From: Pseudopithomyces maydicus
Taxonomy: Eukaryota > Ascomycota > Dothideomycetes > Pleosporales > Didymosphaeriaceae
NCBI GenBank assembly: GCA_026873275.1
Contig: JANTUC010000003.1
Span: 186,001 to 250,000, forward strand
Length of the DNA stretch: 64,000 nt
Direction of reading: 5' to 3'
Positions within the stretch are counted from its first letter, which is position 1, and each line of letters opens with the position of its first letter. Both the position numbers and the translations under genes were made by a program. Below the pieces are notes generated by a model. That model saw only the letters and a list, made by a program, of their open reading frames with translations. It was not told where the DNA came from and searched no databases. Shown here piece after piece: positions 1-11,382 of the stretch.

Positions 1-1659
1 GAATCGCAGAGGCACTACGATGTGGCGCTGATATTGTGATATGTGGACGGGTAAGCGATGCAGCACCGACGATTGGGCTAAGTGCGTGGTGGCATGATTG
101 GAGTGCCGAAGCGTACGATGCATTGGCGGGTGCATTGATTGCGGGTCACTTGATTGAGTGTTCAGCATTCATAACTGGAGGGTATTGGAGTGGGTTCAAG
201 ACGTTACTAGCGGAAGGAAAACATCTGAATCTGGGATTTCCAGTGGCAGAGGTTGAAGGCAGTGGGAGTTGTGTCATCACGAAAGAACCTGTGAGGTCCC
301 CATTTGCTTTCACTCCTGCATCTAGCCTCAAACTTATAGTCTTATACCTCTATCTCCTAGCTGACAACACACAAGAATACCAACGGCGTCGTCAATATCG
401 AAACCGTGACTTCTCAATTAGTCTACGAGATTTCCGGTCCTTTGTACTTCAACTCAGACGTGGTCGCCTGTCTATCCTCCGTCACCCTCACTACTATCTC
501 ATCAAACCGCGTCCGTGTATCCGGCATCACCGGCCTTCCCCCACCACCTACGACAAGAGTTGGAGTCACGGCAAACGGTGGATTCCAAGCCGAATGGCAC
601 TTTTATCTCGTGGGGCTTGACATGCATGAAAAGGTCCAGTGGATGGAGCAACAGGCAAGATATGCGATTGGAAAAGATCTCTTGAGCCAATTCACGTGTT
701 TGGAATTTACTCTTTTAGGTTATACTGGGGAAGGTGTGGGAACTGGGAATCAAGATGGCAATACAGCAGATATGAGGATCTTTGCTCAGTCTACGAGAAA
801 AGAGGCATTTGAGGGGGAAGAAGGGTTTGCGAGGAAGATCTATGAGACAGTTTTGCAGAGTTGTCCGGTATGTTTCCTTGAGTGTCCCATCCTTGAGTGA
901 TATTGATACTGTTATGCTCTATTGCTACAAAAAAAAACTATTGTGCTAATTTATCAACAGGGTGTTTCCCGTCCCAATGACAACCGCCTTGCTACCCCAA
1001 AGCCGTACTTTGAGTATTTCCCTACGCTGATCCCACAGTCTGCGTGCAAGCATCGTGTACATCTTCTATTTTCGCCACCTTCTGCGCCCCACTCGCCTCT
1101 GCCACCGCCTATTCCTATTGCTTTGCCACCGCTAACCCGCGACTATGGTCCCCAATCTTCTTACGAAACGGCAAATCCGGTTCCACTAGAAGCTTTTGGC
1201 CCCAAGACTATGGCACCACTAGGACATGTTGCGCTTGCGCGGAGTGGTGACAAAGCGAGCGATGCAAACGTTGGGATATTTGTTCGGCAGAACGATGAGT
1301 GGGAGTGGTTAAGATCTTTCCTTACCATAGATGTATTTAAGAGGTTGGTGGGGCAAGAATCAAGCGGGAAACTTATTGAAAGGTTGGTGCAAGCATTCAA
1401 AAACTTCCTATCCCTCCCTCTCTCTCTCTCTCTCTCTTTGATCGACATAAAACAGTAGCAGGAAATTCAGACGCTAATGCAGTGGTGTAGGTTTGAAATA
1501 CCAAATCTGAAAGTAGTGCATTTTCTAGTCAAGGATCATTTAGATCGTGGGTATAACAGTGGGAGTGGGGTTGATACTCTGGCGAAGAACCTAGGAGAAT
1601 GGGTGAGGTGCAGGAGGGTGGAAGTCCCGAACAAGTTTCTTCACAGGGGAAGAGTTTGA
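1..1659 (+). CDS. AtuA-like DUF1446 family protein (5' truncated by window edge)
   Basis: This is a member of the acyclic terpene utilisation AtuA / DUF1446 family. Bacterial AtuA acts in citronellol/geraniol catabolism, but the role of the fungal members is not established. The reading frame is already open at base 3 (IAEALRCGADIVICGRVSD). Four exons are seen: <1-290, 376-867, 961-1382 and 1491-1659, with GT-AG introns of 85, 93 and 108 nt. Joining them gives about 456 visible residues without a break. Family landmarks are GHLIECSAFITGGYWSGFK, the glycine-rich TGEGVGTGNQDGN region and the C-terminal core ARSGDKASDANVGIFVR followed by KVVHFLVKDHLDRG. The middle (about 1045-1200) is Pro-rich and less conserved. 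The third intron carries a (CT)n tract. The true start lies outside the window. Confidence 0.85.
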
Positions 1660-1887
1660 GACTGGGGTATTTTGTTAGCAATCCTCTTCATCATGTTCCC
1701 TTATTATTTACAACCATATATTCGTGTTCATTTTCGCTGTCTTGAATAAGAAATATGTATGGGGCTCTAATTCCCGGGGCCGGGGGTCGGGGCATCACGT
1801 GACCGACAGGGATCCGTCCACTACATACAACCACTCGCTTTACTCCAGCTTCACCTTTCTCCTCCGCGCATCCCCACCGCCACCACC

Positions 1888-2304
1888 ATGCCGTCGTCCG
1901 ACTACACCTCGGCGACCGGCGGCGCCCTCAAGCTCAAAGGCGCCGGCATCGACAAGAAGAAAAAGAAAAAGAGGCCCCGACCCGACGCCGCTGCCACCAA
2001 CTCGACCACCACCACCGCTACCTCCGCCGCCGCCGAACCCGCCTCCGCCTCGCGCGCAAAGTCCCCATCCGACGCAGCCACGCGCTCGGTATCGCCAGAT
2101 CGCGCTGAACAAGCGATCAAGGAGAGTGGCGGGAGGCGGAAGACGGAGGCGGAGAAACGGTATGAGGAGATGCGGAGGAAGAGGTTGGAGGATAGGCTGA
2201 AGAAGGAGGGGGTTAAGACGCATAAGGAGAAGGTGGAGGAGTTGAACAAGTATTTGAGTGGCTTGAGTGAGCATCATGATATGCCGAAGATTGGACCGGG
2301 CTAA
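1888..2304 (+). CDS. FAM32A / DUF1754 homologue
   Basis: A single-exon gene of 138 residues. It has the FAM32A layout: a short N-terminus with the LKLKGAG motif, a run of lysines (residues 29-35), a Ser/Thr/Ala-rich spacer, then a charged helical C-terminus (TEAEKRYEEMRRKRLEDRLKK) ending in the signature THKEKVEELNKYLSGLSEHH and DMPKIGPG. In animals FAM32A is a nuclear protein associated with the spliceosome; the same location here is inference. Length agrees with family members of about 110-140 residues. The ATG lies in a CACCACCATG context. Independent of its neighbours, with its own promoter space upstream. Confidence 0.92.
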   Translation: MPSSDYTSATGGALKLKGAGIDKKKKKKRPRPDAAATNSTTTTATSAAAEPASASRAKSPSDAATRSVSPDRAEQAIKESGGRRKTEAEKRYEEMRRKRLEDRLKKEGVKTHKEKVEELNKYLSGLSEHHDMPKIGPG

Positions 2305-2529
2305 GGTGGGAGGTGCGTGGTGTGGTGCTTTGGGGTGTGGAGAAGCGCGAGGAGGGTGTTGGGTGTGCTGGGTAGGGGAGAATATGAAAAAGCTGCTATG
2401 GGAGGAGAGTTTGAAGAGGGTACGAGCGAGTTGCTGTGTTCAAGGCTTGCATCACCGCAACCAAAACAACCACACGGCGTTAATGGGCAGGGTGCATAGC
2501 GTGGGCTTGGTATCTATTTCATAGCGTCA

Positions 2530-3532
2530 TCAAATCTTCGCAGCCGGGACATCCAACGCCGGGAAATCGCACGACTCGGCCAGCAAATCCGCCAACTCCT
2601 CCAACGCCTCCTGGTCCTCGGCCGTGAACCCGTTCAGCTCCGCGCAATCAATGTCGATAATAGCGACGACCTGCCCAACCGTCAGCGTCATCCATCCATA
2701 AATCGCGAAACCCTCGTCTTCGGAAAGAAACACAGATAGGAAGATAGAAAGAAAGAAAGAACGAAAGAATAATCCACATACCTGCCCATCCTTCACAATC
2801 GGCACAACAACCTCACTCTTACTCGCCCCATCGCACGCAATGTGCCCAGGGAACTTATCCACGTCCTCCACCAACTGCGTGACCTGCGTCTCGGCCGCCT
2901 TCCCGCAGACGCCGCGCCCGAACGCGATGCTCTGACACGCGACCTGGCCCTGGAAGGGGCCGAGGATTAATTGCCGCGGCTTCGACGGATTGGTGAAGTA
3001 GAAGCCGGACCAGTTTACGGCGGCTGAGGGGCCGGGGAGAGAGTGGTATGCGTGCCAGAGGAGGGAGGCTGTGTTGGAGAAGTTGCTATGTGGAGTGTTA
3101 GTTGGATGATGCATGCTGGTCACGTTACCTTGTGACGGGCCGGCCCTTTTGAGGGAGGGAGAGGCCCCATCACAAGGGTAGGGGGCTGCCGATCGGGTTG
3201 CGTACCAGACCTAGATGGACAAGTGTTAGCTGCTAGCTTGGCCAGGCAGTCGGGATACAGTGTAATGTATCCCGAGCTACTACGGTAAACTCAAGGGAAA
3301 CATACCCAATTCCTCTGCCCATCGAATAGCGCCCTCGCCTGCTCGAGCACCTGGTCGTACACCTCCTTCTTCGTCAATCCCGCCTCGAAATGCGATGAGT
3401 CTGCGTGCACCTATTGCCCTCAATTAGAACATACAAACATACATTACATTACATTAACAAGCCAATCCAAGTCAAGCCATATGCAAAACTCCACAGCGTT
3501 AACACCAATTACACATTCAAATGACATACCAT
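2530..3532 (-). CDS. free methionine-R-sulfoxide reductase (GAF domain)
   Basis: This is the fRMsr family, which reduces free L-methionine-R-sulfoxide in the cytosol using a GAF-domain fold and redox cysteines. I read five exons: 3532-3530 (ATG only), 3410-3306, 3210-3206 (five bases), 3085-2782 and 2670-2530, giving 185 residues, close to the yeast enzyme. With this splicing the N-terminus reads MVHADSSHFEAGLTKKEVYD and the junction reads NWVCNFSNTASLLWHAYHSL, as expected for the family. The three family cysteines are visible in VACQSIAFGRGVCG and GHIACDG. The last exon restores VVAIIDIDC. Without the micro-exon the protein loses its conserved VCN motif. The intron before the last exon holds an A/G-rich GAAA-type tract. 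Confidence 0.9.
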
Positions 3533-4533
3533 GATCGGCCGTTTCAACCTAAGCTAAGTACAAGTAGGTAGCGGGCTGGGCTTGGGCAAAAATACGGTCT
3601 CAGGACTATTTTCGAGATGGCGAAAAAAGTGCCTAGAAATTGTATGGAGCTAAGTATGGCGCAATCGGGGTGGGGGCGTGCGCTGATTGGTTGGGGGCTC
3701 GCGTGGGCAGGGATGGGGCGGGTTAGCTTTGTACGCTGTGTGTGCATGTGTGTGATAGATAGTCTAGGGGATTGAGATGGTTGGGGGCGGTGCGGGTTTA
3801 GCGTTTGTGATGGTGGACTGAGATATAGTAGCTAGGTGTCGGTGTTCTTGTCAGGGATTTTTCCACGTTTTTTCCCCATGGAGGTGGTGCGCTTTAATGG
3901 AGAATACATTCATGGAGGTGGACTGGAAGGCAATGCATTATGGACATTTTACAATGAGTGTTTCCGTGATATTCAGGCTTCTAAGGTAGCTGGTGGGGGC
4001 GATGAAACTAACGTCATGGTTGGGGGGAAAATGAGGCTTTGCATCCCGAGTGTGGACTCTCGTTTCCATACTCGAACAGCCTTGGGATGCTATCGCTTCT
4101 GCCCTTTATATCAGTGATCGGACCTTGTTGAACAATGGCTACTATTTGATGCTCGTCGTCCTAGTGCTGTGCAAGTCGCATCATACTCTCTAGCACTTGC
4201 GAAATGAAAAGTGACGATTGGTATCATTGGGTGTCTATATTCCACCAGTGTACCAAAGACGCATGAAGGCATGTTAATATACTTAAAAATGGTGTGATTC
4301 AAACATCTGTGACATTTCAAACTTTAGCACGTATTCAATTGATGGGACATTCTATATGTTTAAATCGATTGTCAGGATATCGCTGTTCGCACATGCTTGA
4401 AACAACAGTACAATACCATACAGAACAGGAACTGAACAAAGCCGTCAGTAATCGTCAGCTATCCAAGAACCGCGCTTTCATTTTTCGACGGAATCGCTAC
4501 GAGCAAACATACATGCATACGCGTATGCTCACC
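3533..4533. other. intergenic region, about 1 kb, no gene seen
   Basis: Upstream of the methionine sulfoxide reductase and downstream of the Rossmann-fold gene (both on the minus strand). Short reading frames occur on both strands, for example at 3836-4117, but none shows a recognisable motif, a splice-consistent continuation or a coding-like composition. Confidence 0.5.
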
Positions 4534-5436
4534 CTACCCCAACCTCGCATGCCTTGGCCACAACCCATGCTCCCTCCAAAACCCCCTCGAATCCAACTTC
4601 CTCCCCAACCTCTCCATCTCCCTCGGCAAAGCCCTCACCCCCTCCTCCACCATCAACTCCCCCACCCACTCCGCAAACCGCTGCCTCACCTCCCTACTCT
4701 CCACGCTCTCCTCCTCCCCATCCCCCTCCGCCATCGCGCTAAAACTCATAATCAAATCGTACCAATCATAAACCCGCATGTCGGACACGATCCACCGCTT
4801 CCCCGGCGTAGGATGCCGATGCGCCGCCACAATCGCGCGCGCGACGTCCTCCCCGTGCACGAAGTGCACGGCGCCCCGCTTCCTGACGTCCTCTTTGGAT
4901 TTGCCCAGGCGGGGCAGCCAGGTGCGCGGGACGCGGGTGCCGCCGTAGAGACCGGAGAGATTCAGGGCGGTGCCGCCGAGGGCGCGGAGTTCGTCTTCGG
5001 CGATGGCGCGCTGGTCCGAGGTGTCGTAGGGGGCGTCGTCGTCCGAGTAGCTGTCCGGGCGCTGGTTGAAGATGCCGGTGGAGCCGAGCTGGATCCAGTG
5101 GTTGTGGGGGCCGTGGACGGCGCGGTAGAGGCTGGTGAGGGACTTGGAGGGGCCGTGGCCGGTGAGGGGGAAGGTGATGAGGATGGTGCGGGCGCGGGGG
5201 AGGGCTTTGTAGGGTTCGAGGGAGCCGGAGGAGGGGTTGAATTTGAAGGGGATGGTGTTGTCTCGGCCGGTGGTGGTGGTTGCGGCGTAGGGGATTTGTT
5301 CTTTTTCGAGGAGAGGGATCAGGAAGGTTGCGGTCCAGCCGGCGCCGAGGATGAGGAGGTCGACTTCTTTAGGGTGGGAGCGGAGCATGGTGGGGGTTGG
5401 TGATGGTGGGGATTGGGTGGATGGGGATGCGCTCAT
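4534..5436 (-). CDS. NAD(P)-binding Rossmann-fold (SDR/epimerase-like) protein
   Basis: A single-exon gene of 300 residues. A Pro/Ser-rich leader (1-16) is followed by the nucleotide-binding start VDLLILGAGWTATFLIPLL (about 25-43), a G-x-G-x-x-x-type Rossmann turn. The body resembles the atypical SDR / YeeZ-like epimerase group: TILITFPLTGHG, WIQLGSTGIFNQR (the strand usually carrying the active-site Ser/Thr), LNLSGLYGGTRVPRTWL and VHFVHGEDVARAIVAA. The second methionine (residue 17) is an alternative start directly before the fold. A classical YxxxK pair is not obvious, so catalytic activity is uncertain. Substrate unknown. Confidence 0.8.
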   Translation of the reverse strand: MSASPSTQSPPSPTPTMLRSHPKEVDLLILGAGWTATFLIPLLEKEQIPYAATTTTGRDNTIPFKFNPSSGSLEPYKALPRARTILITFPLTGHGPSKSLTSLYRAVHGPHNHWIQLGSTGIFNQRPDSYSDDDAPYDTSDQRAIAEDELRALGGTALNLSGLYGGTRVPRTWLPRLGKSKEDVRKRGAVHFVHGEDVARAIVAAHRHPTPGKRWIVSDMRVYDWYDLIMSFSAMAEGDGEEESVESREVRQRFAEWVGELMVEEGVRALPREMERLGRKLDSRGFWREHGLWPRHARLG

Positions 5437-5508
5437 TAGCAGGGAGAGTTGTGGAAGGTTTGGATATGGATCAGATGGTTCAATTGTTGTATCCAGATGT
5501 ATGTAGAC

Positions 5509-5517
5509 TATATATAT
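5509..5517 (-). promoter_or_regulatory. TATA-like box of the Rossmann-fold gene
   Basis: An alternating TA run about 75 nt upstream of the ATG at 5436. The position suits a core promoter element; function not shown by sequence alone. Confidence 0.35.
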
Positions 5518-5782
5518 CCAGTCGTGTCGTCACACTAGGACATACGTTCAAACTCTTATTCCAATCCAGTTAGCCCCCGCATTTCATCTAACCGCGTAGC
5601 CGCGCGGCAACCACCTAAGCGCGTCCCATGCGCATCATCCATCGCCGTCCTCGCTCCACCAAAAACTTTCTTCTCAGTCCACGACGCCGTACAACAACCC
5701 ACCACACCCAACCCCGCCATTTAAATCGCCACTCCGCCCTCGAAACCCATCGAAAAATACGCACACCGCCCCCACCCCCAAA

Positions 5783-6435
5783 ATGGCGACCCCGCCCCCA
5801 ACCATCCTCACTCCCGACCAACGCCTCGCCCTCGAACAACAACAGCGCACCGCCACCCTCAAGCGCAACATCGCCCTGGGCGGCGCCATTCTCTGCCCCG
5901 CCATCGCGCTCCTTCCCCCCGCAAACTAGACCTCTACACCCTCTCCCTCGGCATCGGCTTCTACCTCTCCGCCGACCACCTCGCGCAATCGCACTACCAG
6001 CGCCCGCTCCTCTCCCTCATGCTGCCCTCCTTCGGCAACCCTCTACCCAGCACCTTACCCACGGAGAAAGCGCAGCTCAACGCCAGGATCGCGGCCGAGC
6101 GCCGCGAGAAGGAGGAATTGGAACGCGCGCGTAGGGAGGGCGTTGAAGGGTTGGCTGGCGGAGATAGGGAGAAGGGGAAGAGAGGTGTGATTGGGAGGAT
6201 CTGGATGGGGGGTGAGGAGGAGGGGTGGAAGGAGAGAAGATTGGAGGAGGAGAGGAAGGCGCTGGAGGAGGGGAAGGGGTATACGGATTTGATTTTGAAG
6301 CAGATCTGGGAGGTATGGAATTGGGATAAGAAGAAGGGGAAGGGGGAGGGGAGGAGGGGAAGAAAGAGTAGGGTTTGGCGGTCAAGACATGGGTGGGCGG
6401 ATGGGTGTATGATATGGATATTTGTAAAAGTATAG
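5783..6435 (+). CDS. small rhomboid-family-like membrane protein, single-base frameshift
   Basis: A start at 5783 (MATPPPTILTPDQRLAL) opens a frame that stops at a TAG at about 5927. The continuation lies in the frame ending at 6435, which resumes at once with KLDLYTLSLGIGFYLSADHL. Adding one C to the C6 run at 5915-5920 gives an unbroken 217-residue protein. It matches the small ascomycete proteins usually labelled rhomboid family membrane protein: short N-terminus, a hydrophobic segment (IALGGAILCPAIALLPP), a second (LYTLSLGIGFYLSA), then a long charged coiled-coil tail (about 90-170) with DLILKQIWEVWNWD. Proteolytic residues of true rhomboids are not present, so the name reflects database usage only. 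The shift sits in a homopolymer and is probably a base-calling error. Confidence 0.7.
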
Positions 6436-6847
6436 GGGTTGAGAATCGCATCTGAAGGCGTTTTTTTTGGCTGGTTTTGGCTATGGTTGGCGTGGGGGTT
6501 GGAAGAAGGCGGGATGGAAGGTAATTTGGCATGGAAAAGATATATGGTTGGGACGAATATGTATATTATGGGTTCGAGAGACATGGCGTGGACGTGGCTT
6601 GTTCGTTACCGGCGTACATCCCCGGCTCAAGCGCAAGCAGAAGTAATCCATCTACCTCTACTACACGCGGATAGCATCACTGCTTCTAGGATATAAAGCC
6701 CCGCTCTATGCCAATCCACATCTAAGCCGCGCACAGAGCGCCCCACGGACCGCCTCAAACGGGCTCCCCATCTTGCACACCCCACTCACCGCCTCACCCT
6801 CTTCGCCCTCCCCCTAACATCCCTCCCCACCTCCTCCCACCCCATCG
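6436..6847. other. intergenic region between two convergent genes
   Basis: The rhomboid-like gene (plus) and the coiled-coil gene (minus) both end here. I see no RNA gene or repeat; polyadenylation signals are not distinct. Confidence 0.5.
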
Positions 6848-7618
6848 TCATCCCCCCTCCTTCCTCTTCATCTTCTCCGCAATCGACTCAAACCTCCCAC
6901 TCGCCCTCATCCGCTTCCTCGCCGATCCCCCTCCTCATCTGCCTCCCCGCCCTTCGCGTCTTCCCCTCCAGCACCCGCACCACTCCCATCCGCGCCACCG
7001 TTACCACTCTCACCCCCCTCATACACCCCAAACTTCCGCTTATGCGACGTACTCGGCTCGTCCCTCAGCCTTCGCAACCGCGCCTCGCGCAGCCGCCGCT
7101 GCACCTCCTCCGTGACATCGACGCGCTCCACCGTGTACTCCTCCCTCGGGCTCTGGCTCGGCGCTTGGGCAGGCCGCCCCGCGATCGGCGTCGGGATGCG
7201 CGCGCCTGGCTGCGGCGAAGGCGGCAGGGGTATGGAAGCGGGGGAGTTGTTTAGGGCGCCGCCTTCGAGGCTGAGGCGGCTGTTCGATAGCTTGGGGGTC
7301 TGTGGGCGTGAGGTTTGAACTTGGTTGGGGGGTTGGTGGGGTGGGAAGGGGGCGCGGGGGGAATGCAGAGGGTAAAGGCGGATGTGGGGGCGGGGCGGAA
7401 GCTACCTTTTTCTGCGCCAGGCCCGAGGACTCGAGGTGCGAGCGGAAGGTTTGCATCGTGTCGGAAAGGCGGCTTGATTGGTTGCGGAGGGATATGAGGT
7501 CTGGTGCGAGCCAGTCTGGGGAGTTGTGATCGGTGCGTTCGAGGGCGTCGCTGAAGAAGCGGAGGGTGGAGCGCAGGGTTGCGATGTGGTGGTCGAGGTC
7601 GTCGAGGTTGAAGGACAT
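6848..7618 (-). CDS. unknown coiled-coil protein, two exons, probable single-base shift near the 3' end
   Basis: I do not recognise the family. Exon 1 is 7618-7406 (71 codons) and begins MSFNLDDLDHHIATLRSTLR. It is a helical segment with heptad-like leucines and an SPDWLAPDLISLRNQSSRL motif. A 106-nt intron (7405-7300) leads to exon 2, starting TPKLSNSRLSLEGGALNN, with a Pro-rich linker and a conserved-looking helix EEVQRRLREARLRRLRDEP followed by SHKRKFGVYEGG. The open frame stops at 6907. One extra C in the C5 run 6927-6931 would instead extend it to 6848 with a basic tail (ARKRMRASGRFESIAEKMK), which looks more like real protein and gives 221 residues. Probably a small nuclear or complex subunit; function unknown. 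Confidence 0.65.
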
Positions 7619-8122
7619 TGTGGATGTCTGCGTATATGTGTATGTATGTATGTATATGTGTGTAGGTGGGTGGGTGAGAGTTTTGTGTTGGTGAGAGGTT
7701 TGCGTGCGGGGATTGTGCGCAGGATTTTTTTGGGGCGTGAGAAGATATATTTATGTACTGGCGAGTTGAATTGGGGAAGTTGGAGAGGTTGATTATATGG
7801 GCATGGTAGGTGCGTGCATTGTGAAGTGTCGCATGTTCACAACGGTCGACCCCATGGTTCAAAAGTTCGGGAGTGGGGCTCTAGCGTGGCGCTAAGGGTT
7901 CCGAGCGCTATTCCGAGGTTCCGTCGAGTGATGACCAAGTAGGTAGCGAGTGAAAATCCCATAGGCTTTTTTCTCGCACATGCGCAGGGTAGTAGAGGTC
8001 TGTTAATGTGTCCACATAAGTTGGAAAGTGAGGATAGTCTTCATAGATTGTCATTCAATAGGTATGTTATACGGAAAGATGTACATTTTCAGGTACCTGT
8101 ATACGTGCCTATATAGGCATCA
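7619..8122. other. intergenic region, about 500 nt
   Basis: Contains TGTATG-type short repeats at about 7625-7665, just upstream of the coiled-coil gene start. No gene seen. Confidence 0.4.
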
Positions 8123-10959
8123 CTATTCAGAAACAAGATCATCGTCGCAAGAGACATAATCATCATCAGTGGAGAAGGCACTGTCGCTGATAGAACCAGA
8201 ATCATCCACCAGAGCAACAGAGCGGTTGCGAAGAACATCGGAATAGCGGCGAATAAATTCAGGAACCTCACTCCAGACTGGATCGTCCATCAAGTTCTTG
8301 AGAAAAGGTCGATATTTCGGCTGCACCTTATTCGGATCGGCACCGTGCTTGAGCAAAAGGTAAAGTATTCCAGCCACCCTCCTCTTACTCCTACCATCAA
8401 TATGATGCAAAGCCAAGTGAGACAGAGCCGAGTCCATGCCTGGGTTCGGATCTACACCTCGTTGCAAAACCAGTTTTGTGAGTTCGAGGTGAAATAGTCG
8501 GCACGCATTTACCAGTACGTCTTCGTAGTTGGGGTTGATGTCCACAAACAAGCGTCTGAACGGAGATGCTCGATACTCTGTCCTGGGGGTATTTCCGTAG
8601 GTCAACAAAGTGACCATGGTCTTCTCTCCATCGAATGCAAGCATGCACTTTTCATCTTTTGCATGGCCGCTGTAAGCATTGAATAAAGATGATTCCTTGG
8701 AGACCCAATCTTTTGGTGCTTCGACTGGAACACCCCATGTGAGAAGTTTTTCCACGGCTGAGCTGTACTTCTTTTGTGTGGCAAATCTCAACCACATCCA
8801 CGATCCCTTGTCCTGATTACTCTGTGAGTTCTTGATGTGGTCATCGATGAGCAATTCCGATAAAGCCTTGGCTCCTTCGTATTCTGGTTGGTCCATCAGC
8901 TTAATTGTTTCTCTGTCCAACGATTTCTGATACAGAGACATTCCTCCGTTGGCTTTTATCAGGAATTTTGCTATGTCGGGCTGATCAGAACGTAGTGCAT
9001 TGACCAAACCTTCCTTCGACTGAGAGAGTCGCTCAGACGAGGAAAGCAGATGCTTGTCTAAAAGGTATGCCACAACACCTTTCTGTCCGTACTGGATGGA
9101 TTTTCTCATCATCAATCGAACAATCTCGTCACGTTTTCTCTTTCTAAGCTTTTCGTCCTTGAGGATGAGTTTTGCCCACTCTGTAAGACCGAACTTTCCT
9201 GCATTGTATGCTGCCTTGGGAGAGTTATGAGATCCCGATAACGAAGCGAACCATACAGACCAATAATACCGTAATATTGATCTTTCCTCGAACATATCTG
9301 GCGATCTGGAAAACACCTCACTGAACCTTTCCCCACAAGAACGGACGTGAATTGGCCATTGTGTTGTTGCGTAGTAGAAAAAGTAATCCGAAAATCCCCT
9401 CATGTACCGAATAACAATCGAACGACGAATTCCGGAATCCGTGATCGTGAAACTTGGAACGAATTTGTGAAGACTCTGCTTCAGGTATGTCAGACAAGCT
9501 ACTGCCATGTCGCAATGTCCATCTATTTCGTTCATCCAGAAATACTTTAGATCGTTGCTTTCTTGGCTTGAGTGCTCTTGTAAGATATATTCCCTGATTG
9601 ATTGATGCATGAATACAACGGTTTCTAGGGAACTATTATCGGTGTCTTCGACTTCGTTGTTACCGCGAGAAACCTTTTTCAACCTTCTACCCCAAGTATC
9701 GTGAGATATCTGATATTGAAGCAGCTGACCGCATTTCGCGATTACATGTTTCATCACTAATTCAAGGTCTGGAGAATCGATAGAATTTTGGTCATTCAGT
9801 CCAATTGCTGTGGCAAGCTCAATGAGCCCAGGGGTGTCATAGCCAGTGCAATCCAGTACAGTATCTTCCTACAAATTTCCCTATCTTCGGGCGGAATATT
9901 CTCCAGGATTCTATCGTAGGTTAAGAACAACCCAGATCGAGCCTTTTTGATGGTTGCGAACATCGCTTCTTTGCTTTCCGTGTTCCTGAGATCGTGGAAA
10001 GTTATACTTAGCCAAAGGAAGTTGCCATCAGACTTTCTAGCGAGTTCAGACCGAATCTGTTCAAGAGCGGGCAAATCTAATCCCTCGGCCTGCAATGATG
10101 CTACCTCTTTTTTTAGGTAAAGCTCAACGTCGGAAGCTATTTCCATTTTGTTGACAGTGTCTTCTAGGTCGATTGTAGGTATTCCCAGGAAGCCATTCAC
10201 CTTACGACTCACAATGAGGAATTGAGCAGTCGCACAATAGCTATCGGATCCCTCGTTGCAGCAAATATTCCTGCACATATGTGTCAAAAACATAATGGAC
10301 TCTGTGGAGCACTCGTCGAGACCATCGATAATGACCCATGTTTGAGGTGTGTTTTGGCCTGCGTTCCGTAACATGTTGACTAGTATTCGCTCTAATTCCA
10401 CTGGCGACTCAAGTATTGCGCATGATCGCTGATCTTCCTTTAGGTCATTTTCTAACTGTTCTGGGATTTTGATTCCCTGTCCTATCGCTTGATAAATCAG
10501 ACCACGCAGAACAGCAGTCGCACTACAACGATGGATGTCATCTCGAGAGCAAAAGAAGAACAAAATCTTTTGGTCAATTTCTCTCTCCAACATTTCAGTG
10601 ACATGGGCAGATAATATCGTCTTTCCTTGGCCAGATCCACCTATGCGTGTCAAGGTATGATTTCATGGAAACACTGTTGTACTCGTACCAGTTATATGGC
10701 ACAAACGCGTTGCGCCGCTTCGCCATGATTGAAATACCTTATGCCGTGCAATCCATTCACAAGTTCCTTCAATGCTTCTACCTTTCATACGCCAAATCTC
10801 CCGGCGCTGCATGTCGGGATCGCTCATCATTATCTTGTCTCGATAGTCGACGATCTCATTTCGTGCCGAGTAGTAATAGTTGTTCACGTTTCCTTGATTA
10901 TGGTTGGCGACAATGCTACTTTCAGCTCGTGTATCGTTGACATGTTGCTGAGTCGCCAT
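8123..10959 (-). CDS. NACHT-ankyrin NLR-type protein with N-terminal amyloid-like motif
   Basis: This is a fungal NLR-type STAND NTPase. Exon 1 (10959-10689) and exon 2 (from 10640) are joined across a 48-nt intron that rebuilds the P-loop GGSGQGKT (about residues 91-98). A Walker-B-like strand WVIIDGLDECS and the helical arm NFLWLSITFHDLR follow. After a winged-helix-like region (FMHQSIREYILQEH) come degenerate ankyrin repeats, clearest at LELTKLVLQRGVDPN and ILYLLLKHGADPNKV, and an acidic tail. The short N-terminus is not an effector domain. It contains I16-V-A and G23-N-V25 within SSIVANHNQGNV, then NNYYYS. The frame breaks near 9827-9834 (CCC-A-GGGG on the plus strand). One added base restores LIELATAIGLND and a 929-residue protein. 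The divergent HeLo gene is its likely partner. Confidence 0.85.
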
Positions 10960-11382
10960 CGGTTCCCAGGCAAAGTTCTGCTAGTACCATGGGGAAGTCG
11001 GAATTTGCGCACAAGCTGAAGCTGAAAAGGATTTGGATGCAAGGATCCCAAGCTAGGTCCATCTAAAAGTGCCGCTGTTTATGGTTATAAGGCCGAGTTA
11101 CGTACTGCCTCCCACCAAGTCGGTTTTATGAACCACGAAGGTAAGCTTTATAAGCCAACCTGTCCCCCTATTGTTGTACCAAGTATTTGTATCCCCAAGC
11201 AGGCTACCATTCTCTGGTTGATTATTGAACCGGTGAGACCAATCCGGAAATCTGTGGCCTTCGTGTTCGGTGTGTGACGGTTTCAATCCGTCCCACAGCC
11301 TTAGCTGATTACCTTGCCCCAAAATGTGGAAGGCAACCAACTCGACTGTGATTGCAACACATCTCTCATACCCCGCATCAAT
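10960..11382. promoter_or_regulatory. shared divergent promoter region of the NLR and HeLo genes
   Basis: This stretch of 423 nt separates the two start codons and is the only upstream space for both genes, so co-regulation is plausible. A TTATAAG element lies near 11148. In-frame codons upstream of 11383 contain no ATG, which fixes the HeLo start. Confidence 0.5.

Noticed and set aside
4294..5403. 369-codon plus-strand open frame opposite the Rossmann-fold gene
   Set aside because: Its residues are a Gly/Ala/Glu or Pro-rich shadow of the minus-strand gene, which has clear family motifs.
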